This document shows, piece by piece, positions 9,111 to 18,499 of a DNA stretch of 45,715 nt. The notes below the pieces were generated by a model. It made no database searches. It was given only the letters and a program-made list of their open reading frames with translations, and was not told the DNA's origin. The stretch spans positions 1 to 45,715 of the forward strand of contig JABIAY010000012.1 of assembly GCA_018653085.1 (NCBI GenBank). The letters are read 5' to 3'. Within the stretch, counting starts at the first letter, position 1. Each line of letters opens with the position of its first letter. Both the position numbers and the translations under genes were made by a program. The stretch is from Nitrospina sp. (GTDB taxonomy: Bacteria > Nitrospinota > Nitrospinia > Nitrospinales > VA-1).

Positions 9111-9824
9111 ATGTCAAACGTAATTCCTGAATCCATTGCGGAACAAATAATTGCTGAAAAAATTAAAGAGTGGAACGACAATCGTAAACATGTCAAACAG
9201 AGCCAAACCGAAGCCCACCACTTTGTCGCGATCACCAGGGATTTCGGTTGCCATGAGGAGGAAATCATTCCCAGGCTGGAAGGAGCACTTGGCTGGCGAG
9301 TTTACGGAAAGGACTTGCTCAACCATCTTGCCGAAAGGGAGGAACTGAGCAGAAACTTCCTGGAGACTCTGGATGAGAAAAAGCAGACCCAGGTGGATGA
9401 TTGGGTCAACTACCTGATCCACTCCGGGGCGGTTTTGCAAAAAGATTATGTCTTGCGGATTACCCGGTTGATGGAAGCCATTGTGAGGAATGAAAACGCC
9501 ATCCTGCTGGGGCGAGGAGCCAATTTTATATTAAAAGAAAGGAAAGAAGGGCTTAGAATAAAATTGACTGCCCCGTTTGACGACAGGGTAAAAAACATTA
9601 TGGAAGTGCGGGACCTGTCTTTAAAAGAAGCCGAACAGCTTGTCAGGAAAAATGACAAGGAGAGAGAGGAATTCATCAGTGCTTATTTTAATGCGGACTC
9701 GCCCACTTTTTCAGAGTTTGATCTGGCGTTTAATACGTCTGTCATCAATACGGATCTGATTTGTGAGACGATTAAATTTGTTTTACAAAAAAAGGGGTTT
9801 ACCACTGGTGGGGGTAGCTACTAA
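9111..9824 (+). CDS. Cytidylate-kinase-like family protein with a degenerate P-loop
   Basis: This 237-residue protein resembles the cytidylate-kinase-like family (AITRDFG near residue 43, RVYGKDLL near 65, LLGRGANFIL near 127, then the AEQLVRKNDKEREEFI lid region). The usual SREFGSGG nucleotide-binding loop reads TRDFGCHEEEI, so the Gly-rich, Ser/Thr-containing P-loop is not intact. That argues for an altered substrate or a regulatory rather than catalytic role. GAGGTG precedes the ATG at 5 nt. The gene sits 39 bp after the amino-acid dehydrogenase and just before carbamate kinase, in the same orientation, so it may belong to the same metabolic operon. No specific reaction can be assigned. 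Confidence 0.65.
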   Translation: MSNVIPESIAEQIIAEKIKEWNDNRKHVKQSQTEAHHFVAITRDFGCHEEEIIPRLEGALGWRVYGKDLLNHLAEREELSRNFLETLDEKKQTQVDDWVNYLIHSGAVLQKDYVLRITRLMEAIVRNENAILLGRGANFILKERKEGLRIKLTAPFDDRVKNIMEVRDLSLKEAEQLVRKNDKEREEFISAYFNADSPTFSEFDLAFNTSVINTDLICETIKFVLQKKGFTTGGGSY

Positions 9825-9861
9825 TTTTATGAATAGCTTTGTTTGATCGGATGATAATTTA

Positions 9862-10824
9862 ATGAGCGATCATAAACCAAGCCTGCTCATTTCTTTTGGC
9901 GGCAATGCTCTCAATGTTCCTGATCAGGCACACGCCCATCAGAACGAAGAGTTTGTCATTGCCAAAAAAAGTATGGAGCAGGTGGTGGAACTGCTGAAGG
10001 CGGGTTATCAGAAAATGGTGCTGACCCACGGCAACGGGCCGCAGGTAGGGCAAATTTTTCTTCAGCAGGAATTGACCAAAGACGAATTCCCCCGGCAGGT
10101 CACGCTGGATGTCTGCGTTGCCGACAGCCAGGGAAGAATCGGTTATATTTTGCAAAATGTATTCGATAATGCCTGCCAGGAACAGGGAATCAACAAGAAA
10201 TCTTCCGCGATCATCACGCAGGTGTTGGTGGACCCTGCTGATCCTGCCTTTCAGCATCCTACAAAGCCGATCGGTGTTTTTTATTCCCCTCAGGACGCGG
10301 AAAAGCTTATCCGGGAGCGGGGTTGGCAAATGGGGGAAGATGCCGGACGGGGATTTCGCCGGCTGGTTGCCTCCCCAAAGCCCGTGGAAATTATCGAAAA
10401 AGCTCTTTTTTCAAAATTGCTGGAAAGTGGATTCATTGTCATCGGCGGCGGGGGTGGAGGTATCCCGGTGATCCGGAAACCCGGAGGGGAACTGGTCGGT
10501 GTTGAAGCTGTGATTGATAAAGACCATACCAGTGCTCTCCTGGCCAATAAACTGGGTGTGGATTGCCTGGTGATTCTCACCGAAGTAGAATATGTTTTTT
10601 TGAATTATAACTCTCCCACCCCGGAGCCCATCCATCAGGTGAGCGTGAAAGTCATGGAAAAATACCTTCAGGCAGGGGAGTTTGCAGAAGGAAGCATGAA
10701 GCCCAAGGTGGAAGCCGTGTTGAAGTTTTTAAAGTCCGGTGGAAAAAGAGCGATTATCGCGGGCTTATTCAATTTGGCCAGGGCAGTTGAGGGGCAGTCG
10801 GGAACCCATATTCTGGTGGATTAA
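9862..10824 (+). CDS. arcC: Carbamate kinase
   Basis: The 320-residue length is normal for the family. The amino-acid-kinase fold motifs are complete: LISFGGNAL at the N-terminus, LTHGNGPQVG near residue 53, VIGGGGGGIPV near 193, VEAVIDKDHTSALLA near 213 and GSMKPKVEA near 274. It transfers phosphate between carbamoyl phosphate and ADP, making ATP plus carbamate in catabolic use. No arginine deiminase or ornithine carbamoyltransferase is adjacent, so a standard arc operon is not present. Context with oxoacid oxidoreductase and acyl-CoA synthetase suggests a shared theme of substrate-level phosphorylation from nitrogenous compounds; this is inference. The Shine-Dalgarno is weak. Confidence 0.93.
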   Translation: MSDHKPSLLISFGGNALNVPDQAHAHQNEEFVIAKKSMEQVVELLKAGYQKMVLTHGNGPQVGQIFLQQELTKDEFPRQVTLDVCVADSQGRIGYILQNVFDNACQEQGINKKSSAIITQVLVDPADPAFQHPTKPIGVFYSPQDAEKLIRERGWQMGEDAGRGFRRLVASPKPVEIIEKALFSKLLESGFIVIGGGGGGIPVIRKPGGELVGVEAVIDKDHTSALLANKLGVDCLVILTEVEYVFLNYNSPTPEPIHQVSVKVMEKYLQAGEFAEGSMKPKVEAVLKFLKSGGKRAIIAGLFNLARAVEGQSGTHILVD

Positions 10825-10897
10825 ATTTTCTCGTTGCGAAGGAACTATGGTCTTATACTGTGAAGGTGCGGCGATTACTTAAAACGGTTCCTTTACC

Positions 10898-12058
10898 ATG
10901 AACAAACCCGGAGTCATCGACAGAGAAGGCCTGAACCGACTCATCCAAACCCTTATTGGCAGGGGCTATCAGGTTGTGGGTCCCACCGTCCGTGATGAGG
11001 CCATAGTTTATGACAATGTCTTCTCCATTGAGGATCTGCCTGCAGGCTGGACCGATGAGCAGGAAGGGGGCACCTATCGTCTGAAAAAAAGATCCGATGA
11101 TGCCTTGTTTGGTTATACGCTCGGACCTCACTCCTGGAAACGATTCCTCCACCCGCCTGAAAGACGATTGTGGCAAGCCCAAAAGGATAGTTTGGATTTC
11201 GATATCGTTCCTGAACAACCTGATAATACAAAGTATGCTTTTCTGGGTATGCGTTCCTGTGAATTACACGCGATAGCGATTCAGGATAAAGTATTTATAC
11301 AGAGTCCGCATACGGACCTGCACTATCAGTCCCTCAGGCAAAACGCCCTTTTTGTGGCGGTCAATTGTGGTCAGGCCGGGAATACCTGCTTCTGTGTTTC
11401 CATGCAAACCGGGCCGAAAGTGGAGGCAGGCTACGATCTGGTTCTCACGGAAATCCTGGATGATAGCCATCACAGCTTTCTGATTGAGGCGGGGAGCGAA
11501 GCGGGAAAAAATATTTTAGAGGAAGTAAAGGCGGGACCGGCAGGGGCAGGCGAAATAAAAAAGGCGGAAGAGATTGTTACCAATACGGCCAAGCAAATGG
11601 GTCGGGCGATGGAGACCGGAAATATCAAGGAATTGCTCTATGAAAATCTGGAGCACCCCGCCTGGGGCGAAATCGCGGAACGTTGCCTGTCTTGTGCCAA
11701 CTGCACGATGGTGTGCCCGACCTGTTTTTGTTCCACAGTGGAAGATGTGACTGACGTTGCAGGAGACCATGCTGAACGCTGGCAGAAGTGGGACTCCTGT
11801 TTTACCATGGATTTTTCGAGCATTCATGGAGGGGCTGTTCGCAACTCGACCCAATCCCGTTATAGGCAATGGATGACTCATAAACTGGCAAGCTGGCAGG
11901 ATCAGTTTGACACTTCCGGTTGTGTGGGGTGCGGGCGTTGCATCACATGGTGCCCGGTGGGTATTGACCTGACCCGGGAGGTAGCTGTGATTCGTGAGTC
12001 GACAACCTGCCAAGAAGAGAATTTTTCAGGAAGCGAGGCGCAAAATGAAAACTCTTGA
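10898..12058 (+). CDS. hydB: Group 3b NiFe hydrogenase (sulfhydrogenase) beta, iron-sulfur subunit
   Basis: This 386-residue protein matches HydB/HyhB-type subunits: an N-terminal domain with FLGMRSCELHAI near residue 120, then CGQAGNTCFC, and two ferredoxin-like cluster motifs, CLSCANCTMVCPTCFC near 267-282 and CVGCGRCITWCP near 340-350. It relays electrons between the NiFe heterodimer and the flavin subunit in the cytoplasm. It opens a roughly 10 kb collinear hydrogenase operon. The 73 bp leader has TATACT at 10854-10859, a -10-like hexamer lacking a good -35. It also carries a 7 bp inverted repeat (10839-10845 with 10887-10893) whose right arm lies just before the ATG, where no clear Shine-Dalgarno is seen. 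The last 14 nt overlap the next gene. Confidence 0.92.
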   Translation: MNKPGVIDREGLNRLIQTLIGRGYQVVGPTVRDEAIVYDNVFSIEDLPAGWTDEQEGGTYRLKKRSDDALFGYTLGPHSWKRFLHPPERRLWQAQKDSLDFDIVPEQPDNTKYAFLGMRSCELHAIAIQDKVFIQSPHTDLHYQSLRQNALFVAVNCGQAGNTCFCVSMQTGPKVEAGYDLVLTEILDDSHHSFLIEAGSEAGKNILEEVKAGPAGAGEIKKAEEIVTNTAKQMGRAMETGNIKELLYENLEHPAWGEIAERCLSCANCTMVCPTCFCSTVEDVTDVAGDHAERWQKWDSCFTMDFSSIHGGAVRNSTQSRYRQWMTHKLASWQDQFDTSGCVGCGRCITWCPVGIDLTREVAVIRESTTCQEENFSGSEAQNENS

Positions 12059-12506
12059 ATCTGTTCTTATCAAGCATCCATTTTTTGAAAACCTGGAAGA
12101 TTCTTATCTGAATCTTATGACGGGTTGTGCAAAGAACATCAAGTTTGATGCGGGACAGTTTATCTACCGGCAGGATGAGGAAGCCAACCAGTTTTATATC
12201 ATCCGGCAGGGGAAAGTGGCTTTGGAGATTTGTCCGCCGGGTAAAACGCCGGTGACGGTGCAAACGGTTAACGAAGGGGAGATTCTTGGCTGGGCATGGT
12301 TGGTGCCTCCTTACCGCTGGCGCTTTGACGCGCGGGCAACAGAGTTGACCCGTGCCATTGCTTTGGATGGGAAATGCCTCAGAAAAAAATGCGAGGAGGA
12401 TAAGAATCTTGGTTATGAACTTTTAAAACGTTTGCTTCCGGTTATTGGAAGAACTATGGAGGCCACCCGCCTGCAATTGGTTGATGTCTACGGGAAGAGG
12501 GATTAG
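12045..12506 (+). CDS. Cyclic-nucleotide-binding-like (Crp-type beta-roll) protein without DNA-binding domain
   Basis: The start is ATG 12045, inside the end of hydB; 153 residues. A single cNMP-type beta-roll spans about residues 10-130 (FIYRQDEEANQFYIIRQGKV). The phosphate-binding cassette, normally FGE..L....R.A, reads LGWAWLVPPYRWRFDARA, so the Glu and spacing needed for canonical cAMP binding are not conserved. No helix-turn-helix follows, so it is not a complete Crp/Fnr regulator. Its place between hydB and hydG, overlapping the former, suggests it senses a ligand or redox state and modulates the hydrogenase, or is an accessory subunit. That role is inference. Confidence 0.8.
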   Translation: MKTLESVLIKHPFFENLEDSYLNLMTGCAKNIKFDAGQFIYRQDEEANQFYIIRQGKVALEICPPGKTPVTVQTVNEGEILGWAWLVPPYRWRFDARATELTRAIALDGKCLRKKCEEDKNLGYELLKRLLPVIGRTMEATRLQLVDVYGKRD

Positions 12507-12515
12507 ACGAAAGGT

Positions 12516-13358
12516 ATGGAACCTTTAACCCAAAAGGACCCAATGGTTCCCCGGCCTTTCAAAGTGAAAGAAATAATCCGGGAATCTCATGACACGGTGA
12601 CGCTGGATTTGCAACCGGAGAAACCTGAGAAAGAACCCGGCTTTGCTCCCGGACAGTTCAATATGTTGTACACGTTTGGGGTGGGGGAAGTGCCGATTTC
12701 GATCAGTGGATCATCGAGTGGAGCAGACAGTTATCTTCACACCATTCGTGATGTGGGCAAAGTGACCCACGCCCTTGCCAGCCTGAAACGGGGACAGAAA
12801 GTCGGTTTGCGTGGCCCGTTTGGCAATGCATGGCCCATAGAGCAGGCGAAGAGCAGGGACGTCGTCATCATGGCGGGTGGCATTGGTCTTGCCCCCTTGC
12901 GCCCGGCTCTTTACGCCTTGCTCTCCCAACGCGACCAATATGGAAATATTTCTCTCCTTTATGGATCTCGAACGAGAGAAGATTTACTATTCCACCATGA
13001 GTTTGAAACCTGGAAAGGAAAATACGGGGTTCAAGTCAAGGTGAGCGTAGATACTGCCGACCGAGATTGGAAGGGAAATGTGGGAGTGGTCACGACATTG
13101 ATACACAGGGTTTCTTTTGATCCTTCCAATTGCATTGCCATGATTTGTGGTCCGGAAATCATGATGCGCTTTTCAGCTATGGAGTTGGTCCAGGCGGGGC
13201 TGGAGGAAGACAAAATTTATATGACGATGGAGCGTAACATGAAATGCGCCGTGGGTTTTTGCGGTCACTGCCAGTTTGGTCCTGCATTTATCTGCAAGGA
13301 TGGCCCGGTGTTCAGCTACGACCGCATCAAACCATTTATTTCAACGCGGGAAATTTAA
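12516..13358 (+). CDS. hydG: Group 3b NiFe hydrogenase gamma subunit (FAD/NAD(P)-binding)
   Basis: This 280-residue ferredoxin-reductase-family protein has an FAD-binding barrel ([21 protein letters not shown]), a NAD(P)-binding domain ([12 protein letters not shown] near 117, then MICGPEIMM) and a C-terminal [2Fe-2S] motif with Cys spacing C-x4-C-x2-C-x8-C ([10 protein letters not shown]). It exchanges electrons between NAD(P)H and the hydrogenase core, as in Pyrococcus sulfhydrogenase. The start is uncertain: ATG 12516 keeps a DPMVP segment that I recall from homologs, while ATG 12543 has a better Shine-Dalgarno (AAAAGGA). It is followed after 2 bp by the small subunit. Confidence 0.93.
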   Translation: MEPLTQKDPMVPRPFKVKEIIRESHDTVTLDLQPEKPEKEPGFAPGQFNMLYTFGVGEVPISISGSSSGADSYLHTIRDVGKVTHALASLKRGQKVGLRGPFGNAWPIEQAKSRDVVIMAGGIGLAPLRPALYALLSQRDQYGNISLLYGSRTREDLLFHHEFETWKGKYGVQVKVSVDTADRDWKGNVGVVTTLIHRVSFDPSNCIAMICGPEIMMRFSAMELVQAGLEEDKIYMTMERNMKCAVGFCGHCQFGPAFICKDGPVFSYDRIKPFISTREI

Positions 13359-13360
13359 AG

Positions 13361-14155
13361 ATGTCCGGTAAATCAAAACCTAAAGTTGCGGTGTGGAAAT
13401 TTGCTTCCTGTGACGGGTGCCAGTTGAGTCTTTTGGATTGCGAGGACGAACTGCTTGCTCTCACCGAAGAAATTGAAATTGCCAATTTCCCGGAAGCGTC
13501 CCGTGCGGTGGTAAAAGGGCCCTATGACCTCTCTTTAGTTGAAGGGTCCATCACGACCCCCGATGATCTGTCACGGATACAAGAAATCCGCCGTCTTTCC
13601 AAAACTTTGGTTACCATTGGTGCCTGTGCTACGGCGGGAGGAATTCAGGCTCTGCGTAATTTCAAGGACATTCATGAATTTGTTTCCATAGTCTATGCCA
13701 GCCCCGAATTTATTTCAACGCTTGACCAGTCAACGCCTATTTCTTCCCATATAAAAGTCGATTTTGAGTTGCGTGGGTGCCCGGTGAGCAAGGCGCAGTT
13801 GGTCGAGGTTATCTCTGCTTACCTGAACCAACGTACCCCCAATACTCCGGCGCACAGCACATGTGTGGAATGCAAACGCAGGGGAACGGTTTGCGTGATG
13901 GTGGCGAAGGGGACTATGTGTCTGGGGCCTGTCACGCATGCAGGGTGTGACGCGCTTTGTCCCACATACAACAGAGGGTGTTATGGTTGTTTTGGTCCGC
14001 AGGAAAATCCCAATACCATTTCCCTCGGCGACCGGTTGCGAGAGCAGGGTGCGGACAGCGCGGAAGTGGTGAGAGCCTTCAGAAGTTTTAATGCAGGTGC
14101 AGAGGCCTTTCTCAAGGAAAGTGAGCGGCATGAAAAAGAAAACCAGAAACATTAA
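13361..14155 (+). CDS. hydD: Group 3b NiFe hydrogenase small (delta) subunit
   Basis: The start is ATG 13361, 2 bp after hydG stops; the open frame further upstream is inside hydG. The 264-residue protein has the proximal-cluster motif CDGCQ (Cys17, Cys20), [12 protein letters not shown] near residue 86, and a run of C-terminal cysteines ([30 protein letters not shown] and GCYGCFGP) typical of multi-cluster NiFe small subunits and NuoB relatives. It carries iron-sulfur clusters linking HydA to HydB. No Tat signal is present, so the enzyme is cytoplasmic. It overlaps hydA by 26 nt. Confidence 0.93.
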   Translation: MSGKSKPKVAVWKFASCDGCQLSLLDCEDELLALTEEIEIANFPEASRAVVKGPYDLSLVEGSITTPDDLSRIQEIRRLSKTLVTIGACATAGGIQALRNFKDIHEFVSIVYASPEFISTLDQSTPISSHIKVDFELRGCPVSKAQLVEVISAYLNQRTPNTPAHSTCVECKRRGTVCVMVAKGTMCLGPVTHAGCDALCPTYNRGCYGCFGPQENPNTISLGDRLREQGADSAEVVRAFRSFNAGAEAFLKESERHEKENQKH

Positions 14156-15425
14156 GGTCGATTACCTTGCCCGGGTGGAAGGAGAAGGAGCCCTTCATAT
14201 AAAAATCGAGGACGACAAGGTCAGCGATGTGAAGTTGAAAATATTCGAGCCGCCTCGTTTCTTTGAGGCCTTTTTGAGGGATCGCGATTTCAGAGAGGCT
14301 CCCGATATCACGGCCAGAATATGTGGCATCTGCCCGGTGGCCTATCAAATGAGTGCGGTGCATGCGATGGAAAACGCGTTGGGAGTGAAGGTCGATGGCC
14401 CTTTGCGAGACCTGCGCCGGTTGATCTATTGCGGGGAATGGATAGAGAGCCATGCGCTCCATATTTATATGTTGCACGCTCCCGATTTTCTCGGATATGA
14501 AGATGCCATCCGAATGGCAAAAGATCATAAAGACATTGTTGAGCGTGGATTGAAACTGAAAAAAACGGGCAATGAAATTGTTGCTCTTTTGGGGGGACGG
14601 GAAATTCACCCGATCAATGTCCGGGTCGGTGGATTCTATAAAGTATTTTCAAAAAATGATTTAGAACCGCTCAAAGAAAATCTCAAGTGGGCGCGTGACG
14701 CGGCGTTGGAAACGGTGCGGTGGACGGCGAAATTTCCTTTCCAGGATTTTGAGCAGGACTATGAGTTTGTCGCATTGAATCATCCCACTGAATACCCTTT
14801 TAATGAGGGAAGGCTGGTGTCCAGCAAAGGCCTGGATATAGATGTTGCGGAATATGAAAATTATTTTGAAGAAGAGCATGTCGAGCATTCCAACGCGTTG
14901 CATTCGGTTTTGAAAGGGGGAGGTTCTTATTTTGTCGGGCCTATGGCCCGGTTCAACTTGAATTTTGACCGGCTCTCGCCCATGGCTCGCCAGGCGGCAG
15001 AAGAAGCCGGACTGAAAGGGGCATGTCGGAATCCTTTCCAGAGCATTATCGTTCGAAGCGTCGAGGTGCTTTATGCGTGTGACGAGGCTCTCAGAATTCT
15101 TGAATCTTATGAAAAGCCGGAGCGGCCTTATATAGAGGCCGAACCTAAGGAGGGGGTCGGGTTTTCCTGTACGGAGGCACCACGCGGGATTTTATACCAC
15201 CGTTATAAAATCGATGGAGACGGTAAAATTCTTGAGGCGAAAATTGTCCCTCCGACATCGCAAAACCAGAAAACCATTGAAAACGATCTCTGGAATTTTG
15301 TCCCAAAATACATGGATCTACCTCAGGATAAATTAACCTGGCAATGCGAACAGGCCATCCGTAATTATGACCCTTGCATTTCCTGCGCAACACATTTTTT
15401 AAAACTGGACATTGAACGTACCTGA
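14130..15425 (+). CDS. hydA: Group 3b NiFe hydrogenase large (alpha) subunit, catalytic
   Basis: This 431-residue catalytic subunit has the L1 motif [11 protein letters not shown] (Cys65, Cys68) and the L2 motif DPCISCATH (Cys416, Cys419, His422). The four cysteines ligate the NiFe site. Nine residues (FLKLDIERT) follow His422 and would be the maturation tail removed by the endopeptidase. The L2 form and the HydBGDA gene order place it in group 3b (NADP-linked bidirectional or sulfhydrogenase type), not in membrane-bound uptake groups. It interconverts H2 and protons with NAD(P)(H) and may reduce sulfur or polysulfide, as some relatives do. Confidence 0.95.
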   Translation: MKKKTRNIKVDYLARVEGEGALHIKIEDDKVSDVKLKIFEPPRFFEAFLRDRDFREAPDITARICGICPVAYQMSAVHAMENALGVKVDGPLRDLRRLIYCGEWIESHALHIYMLHAPDFLGYEDAIRMAKDHKDIVERGLKLKKTGNEIVALLGGREIHPINVRVGGFYKVFSKNDLEPLKENLKWARDAALETVRWTAKFPFQDFEQDYEFVALNHPTEYPFNEGRLVSSKGLDIDVAEYENYFEEEHVEHSNALHSVLKGGGSYFVGPMARFNLNFDRLSPMARQAAEEAGLKGACRNPFQSIIVRSVEVLYACDEALRILESYEKPERPYIEAEPKEGVGFSCTEAPRGILYHRYKIDGDGKILEAKIVPPTSQNQKTIENDLWNFVPKYMDLPQDKLTWQCEQAIRNYDPCISCATHFLKLDIERT

Positions 15426-15873
15426 TAATACATCTCTGGTTGTCGGAGTCGGTAACCTGTATCGCAGTGATGATGCGGTGGGCATTCTGGTTGCCCGGCA
15501 TTTACAGGAACTGGCGGACCCTCGTCTGCACATACTTGAACACAGTGGGGAAGGGGTCTCGCTGATGGAGTCCTGGAAAGGCCGGGATCATGTGATTCTG
15601 GTGGACGCGGTATCCTCCGACGCGCCACCGGGAACCTTGCACTGCATCAATGCTGTAGAAGAGCCGGTTCCTGCAAAATTCCTGTCCTGTTCGAGCCATA
15701 ATTTTGGTCTGGCGGAAGCCATAGAAATGTCCCGGGCCCTGGACCAGCTTCCGCGCCGGTTGCAGGTCTTTGGGATTGAGGGAGAAAATTTTCAACCGGG
15801 AGAGAGACTGTCTGCAAAAGTCGAAGCGATTTTAAAAAAAGTCATCGACAAAATACTTCAACAGGTTTCATAA
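15412..15873 (+). CDS. Hydrogenase maturation endopeptidase (HyaD/HycI family)
   Basis: This 153-residue protein begins [16 protein letters not shown], the GxGN....D..G signature of NiFe hydrogenase C-terminal proteases. An ILVDAVSSD strand follows near residue 63 and a VFGIEGENF segment near 120. It cuts the HydA tail after His422 once the active site is assembled. The most likely start is TTG 15412, overlapping hydA by 14 nt; no ATG is available before the conserved core. It lies between hydA and the hyp genes, as expected. Confidence 0.9.
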   Translation: MNVPDNTSLVVGVGNLYRSDDAVGILVARHLQELADPRLHILEHSGEGVSLMESWKGRDHVILVDAVSSDAPPGTLHCINAVEEPVPAKFLSCSSHNFGLAEAIEMSRALDQLPRRLQVFGIEGENFQPGERLSAKVEAILKKVIDKILQQVS

Positions 15874-15885
15874 AAGGATGGTTTT

Positions 15886-16149
15886 ATGCACGAACAATCT
15901 TTGATGGCAGATTTGCTCAAAAAAATAATTTCCCTTTCAGAAGAAAATGCGTCAAAAAAAATTCAGAGTGTCAAGGTCAAGCTCGGGGCGTTGGCGCATA
16001 TTTCCGCAAGCCATTTGAAAGAACATTTTGTTCAGGCGGCACAGGGAACCTGTGCGGAGGATGCCCGGCTGGAAGTGGAGGTGCTTCACGATTTGAATGA
16101 CCCCCATGCCCAGGACATTTTACTAGAGAGCGTAGAAATTGAAGAGTGA
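15886..16149 (+). CDS. hypA: HypA-like nickel metallochaperone lacking the zinc domain
   Basis: The N-terminus MHEQSLMADLL and the SVKVKLGALAHISASHLKEHF segment match HypA/HybF, and His2 of MHE is the usual Ni ligand. The protein has only 87 residues instead of about 113 and has a single cysteine (Cys46). The two CxxC pairs of the HypA zinc ribbon are absent. No frameshift is apparent, because the reading frame runs straight to a TGA next to hypF. Nickel delivery would therefore rely on the N-terminal domain alone, or another HypA exists elsewhere. AAGGA lies 7 nt before the ATG. Confidence 0.8.
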   Translation: MHEQSLMADLLKKIISLSEENASKKIQSVKVKLGALAHISASHLKEHFVQAAQGTCAEDARLEVEVLHDLNDPHAQDILLESVEIEE

Positions 16150-16168
16150 AAGTGACAGGGGTATGGTG

Positions 16169-18499
16169 ATGGAGCCCACTGAAGCAGGGAGGGTCCGCAT
16201 TTTTCTTCGTGGCATGTTACAGGGAATGGGTTTTCGTCCCTTTATATATAACGTGGCCAAGAGCATGGGGCTGAAGGGTTGGGTTCGCAACTTGCCGCAA
16301 GGCGTTTTGGTGGAAGCGGAAGGGGAGTTTTCCTCGCTCCAGAATTTTATCCGGTGCATCGGACAAAAGGCTCCACCTCAGGCGCGTGTGCAGGAAATGG
16401 AATCCAGCTTTCTCGAACCACAGGGTTATGAAGCATTCACCATCCTACCCAGCGAAGGACAGGAAAGACCCTCCTCGTTCATCATGCCCGATCTCGCGAC
16501 TTGCCGCGATTGTCTTGAAGAAATTTTTGATCCCAATAACCGTCGCTATTTTTATCCTTTCACTCACTGTGTCCGTTGCGGTCCCCGGTACAGCATTATC
16601 GAGTCGCTTCCCTATGACCGGGAGCGCACGAGTATGAAACATTTCGCGATGTGTGAACACTGTGAATGGGAATACCGGAACCCTGAAGACCGCCGTTTTC
16701 ATGCGCAGTCCAACGCTTGCGCAGAATGTGGCCCGCAGTTGGAGTTGTGGGATGCGGCGGGGAAGGTTTTGTCCTCCAGGAATGATGCTTTGAAAGGAGC
16801 GGCCAAGGCCCTTCTTGACGGGTCAATCATTGCCATGAAAGGTTTGGGCGGACTTCACCTCATGGTAGACGCAAAAAACAAAGAGGCCGTGGCAAACTTG
16901 CGCTTGCGCAAAAACCGTGAAGAAAAACCTTTTGCCTTGATGTTTCCCTCCCTGGAGGAGGTCCGGGAGGTTTGTGATGTCTCGGTGATGGAAGCGGACT
17001 TGCTCTGCTCTTCGGAATCGCCCATAGTTTTGCTGAATAAAAGGAAGCGGGAAGAGAACCAGCCAGGGTGTGTTTTTAATCCTTTGCTCGGAGTGATGTT
17101 GCCTTACACTCCCCTGCATCATATTTTTATGAAGGAAGTCCGTGTCCCGGTTGTGGCAACGAGCGGGAACCTGGCGGACGAGACGCTTTGTACTGACGAG
17201 CGGCAAGCGTTGGTAAGGCTTAAAGGTGTTGCCGATTTTTTTCTGGTCCATAACCGTCCTATTGTTCGGCATGTGGACGATTCTATCGTCCGCACCCTGA
17301 TGGAACGCGAGCAGGTTCTGCGTCGGGCAAGAGGCTATGCGCCAGTTACGTTCAAGGACTCTTTGCCTTCTTCTATCGCGGTTGGCGGTGACCTGAAAAA
17401 TACCGTTGCCGTATCGGAGGGGAAGGAAGTTTTCATCAGTCCGCATATCGGAGATCTGCAAAATGCCCAAACCTATTCGGCGTTCGAGACGACATTGGCA
17501 TCGTTGAGCGGTTCGCCTGACCGGAATCCGGATACCGTTTCCTGCGACTTTCACCCTGATTACCTGTCTACACGGTGGGCCGAGGAAAACACCGAGAACT
17601 GCGTTTATGTTCAGCATCATGTTGCGCATATTTTGTCGTGCATGGCGGAAAACCAGATTGAAGGACCGGTTCTGGGAGTAGCCTGGGACGGTTCCGGCTA
17701 TGGGTTGGATGGCACGGTTTGGGGAGGAGAGTTTTTTCATATCACGGCGGAATCGTTTCACCGGATAGCTTGCTGGAGGCCTTTCCCGTTGCCGGGTGGA
17801 GAGAGAGCGGTTCGTGAGCCCAGGCGAAGTGCTCTGGGCCTGCTCTATGAAATGATGGGACCGGAAGTGTTTGGCAGGCCTGCGCTCACCGCCGCGTTTT
17901 CTCAGTCGGAACTTCATATGCTTCAATCCATGCTGGCTAATGGAACGAATTGTCCTCGCACGTCAAGTTGTGGAAGGCTCTTTGATGCGGTGGCAAGTAT
18001 TATTGGAGTTCGCCAGGTTTGTAGCTATGAAGGCCAGTCTGCCATGGAACTGGAGTTCTCAGCCGAAGGAGGAAACGATCACTATCCATTTAATTTGCAA
18101 GTGTGTGATGGGTCTCAACGAGATTCAGACAGCACTTTTTTTGTGCCACCGTATTACGATTTGTCGTTACGTTATGTTCTCGACTGGGAGCCGCTGATCA
18201 ATGCGTTGCTCCATGACCGCCTGGCTGGAGAAGTTTCGCCCAATGAGATGTCCATGAAGTTTCATAACAGTCTGGTGGAATCCATAATAGCGGTTGCGAA
18301 AAAAACGGGTGAGGAGCAGGTTGTTTTGTCGGGAGGCTGTTTCCAAAATAAATTGCTGACGGAAAAAGCTATTCAAAGAATCAAACAGGCAGGCTTGAAG
18401 CCCATCTGGCATCAACGAATTCCGACCAACGATGGGGGCCTGGCTTTGGGGCAGATCAAGGCCCTCCAATGGACTAAAGAAAGGGTGTCATGTGTTTAG
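16169..18499 (+). CDS. hypF: Carbamoyltransferase HypF, hydrogenase maturation
   Basis: The protein has 776 residues from ATG 16169, chosen because AGGGG lies about 7 nt upstream; ATG 16163 and TTG 16139 are alternatives. Domains in order are acylphosphatase-like (RGMLQGMGFRPFIYNVA, about 10-95), two zinc-finger blocks (CRDCLEE, CVRCGPRYS, CEHCEWEY, CAECGP, about 105-205), YrdC-like (about 215-400) and a Kae1/TobZ-like carbamoyltransferase (HHVAHILSCMAEN near 485, SGGCFQNKLLTE near 720). It activates carbamoyl phosphate with ATP and passes the carbamoyl group to the C-terminal Cys of HypE, to make the CN ligands of the NiFe site. It overlaps hypC by 10 nt. Confidence 0.96.
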   Translation: MEPTEAGRVRIFLRGMLQGMGFRPFIYNVAKSMGLKGWVRNLPQGVLVEAEGEFSSLQNFIRCIGQKAPPQARVQEMESSFLEPQGYEAFTILPSEGQERPSSFIMPDLATCRDCLEEIFDPNNRRYFYPFTHCVRCGPRYSIIESLPYDRERTSMKHFAMCEHCEWEYRNPEDRRFHAQSNACAECGPQLELWDAAGKVLSSRNDALKGAAKALLDGSIIAMKGLGGLHLMVDAKNKEAVANLRLRKNREEKPFALMFPSLEEVREVCDVSVMEADLLCSSESPIVLLNKRKREENQPGCVFNPLLGVMLPYTPLHHIFMKEVRVPVVATSGNLADETLCTDERQALVRLKGVADFFLVHNRPIVRHVDDSIVRTLMEREQVLRRARGYAPVTFKDSLPSSIAVGGDLKNTVAVSEGKEVFISPHIGDLQNAQTYSAFETTLASLSGSPDRNPDTVSCDFHPDYLSTRWAEENTENCVYVQHHVAHILSCMAENQIEGPVLGVAWDGSGYGLDGTVWGGEFFHITAESFHRIACWRPFPLPGGERAVREPRRSALGLLYEMMGPEVFGRPALTAAFSQSELHMLQSMLANGTNCPRTSSCGRLFDAVASIIGVRQVCSYEGQSAMELEFSAEGGNDHYPFNLQVCDGSQRDSDSTFFVPPYYDLSLRYVLDWEPLINALLHDRLAGEVSPNEMSMKFHNSLVESIIAVAKKTGEEQVVLSGGCFQNKLLTEKAIQRIKQAGLKPIWHQRIPTNDGGLALGQIKALQWTKERVSCV

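Noticed and set aside
16823-17926. 367-codon open frame on the - strand inside hypF
   Set aside because: It lies fully within the well-supported hypF gene, its translation is Arg/His-rich with no family motifs, and long antisense frames are common opposite such codon usage.
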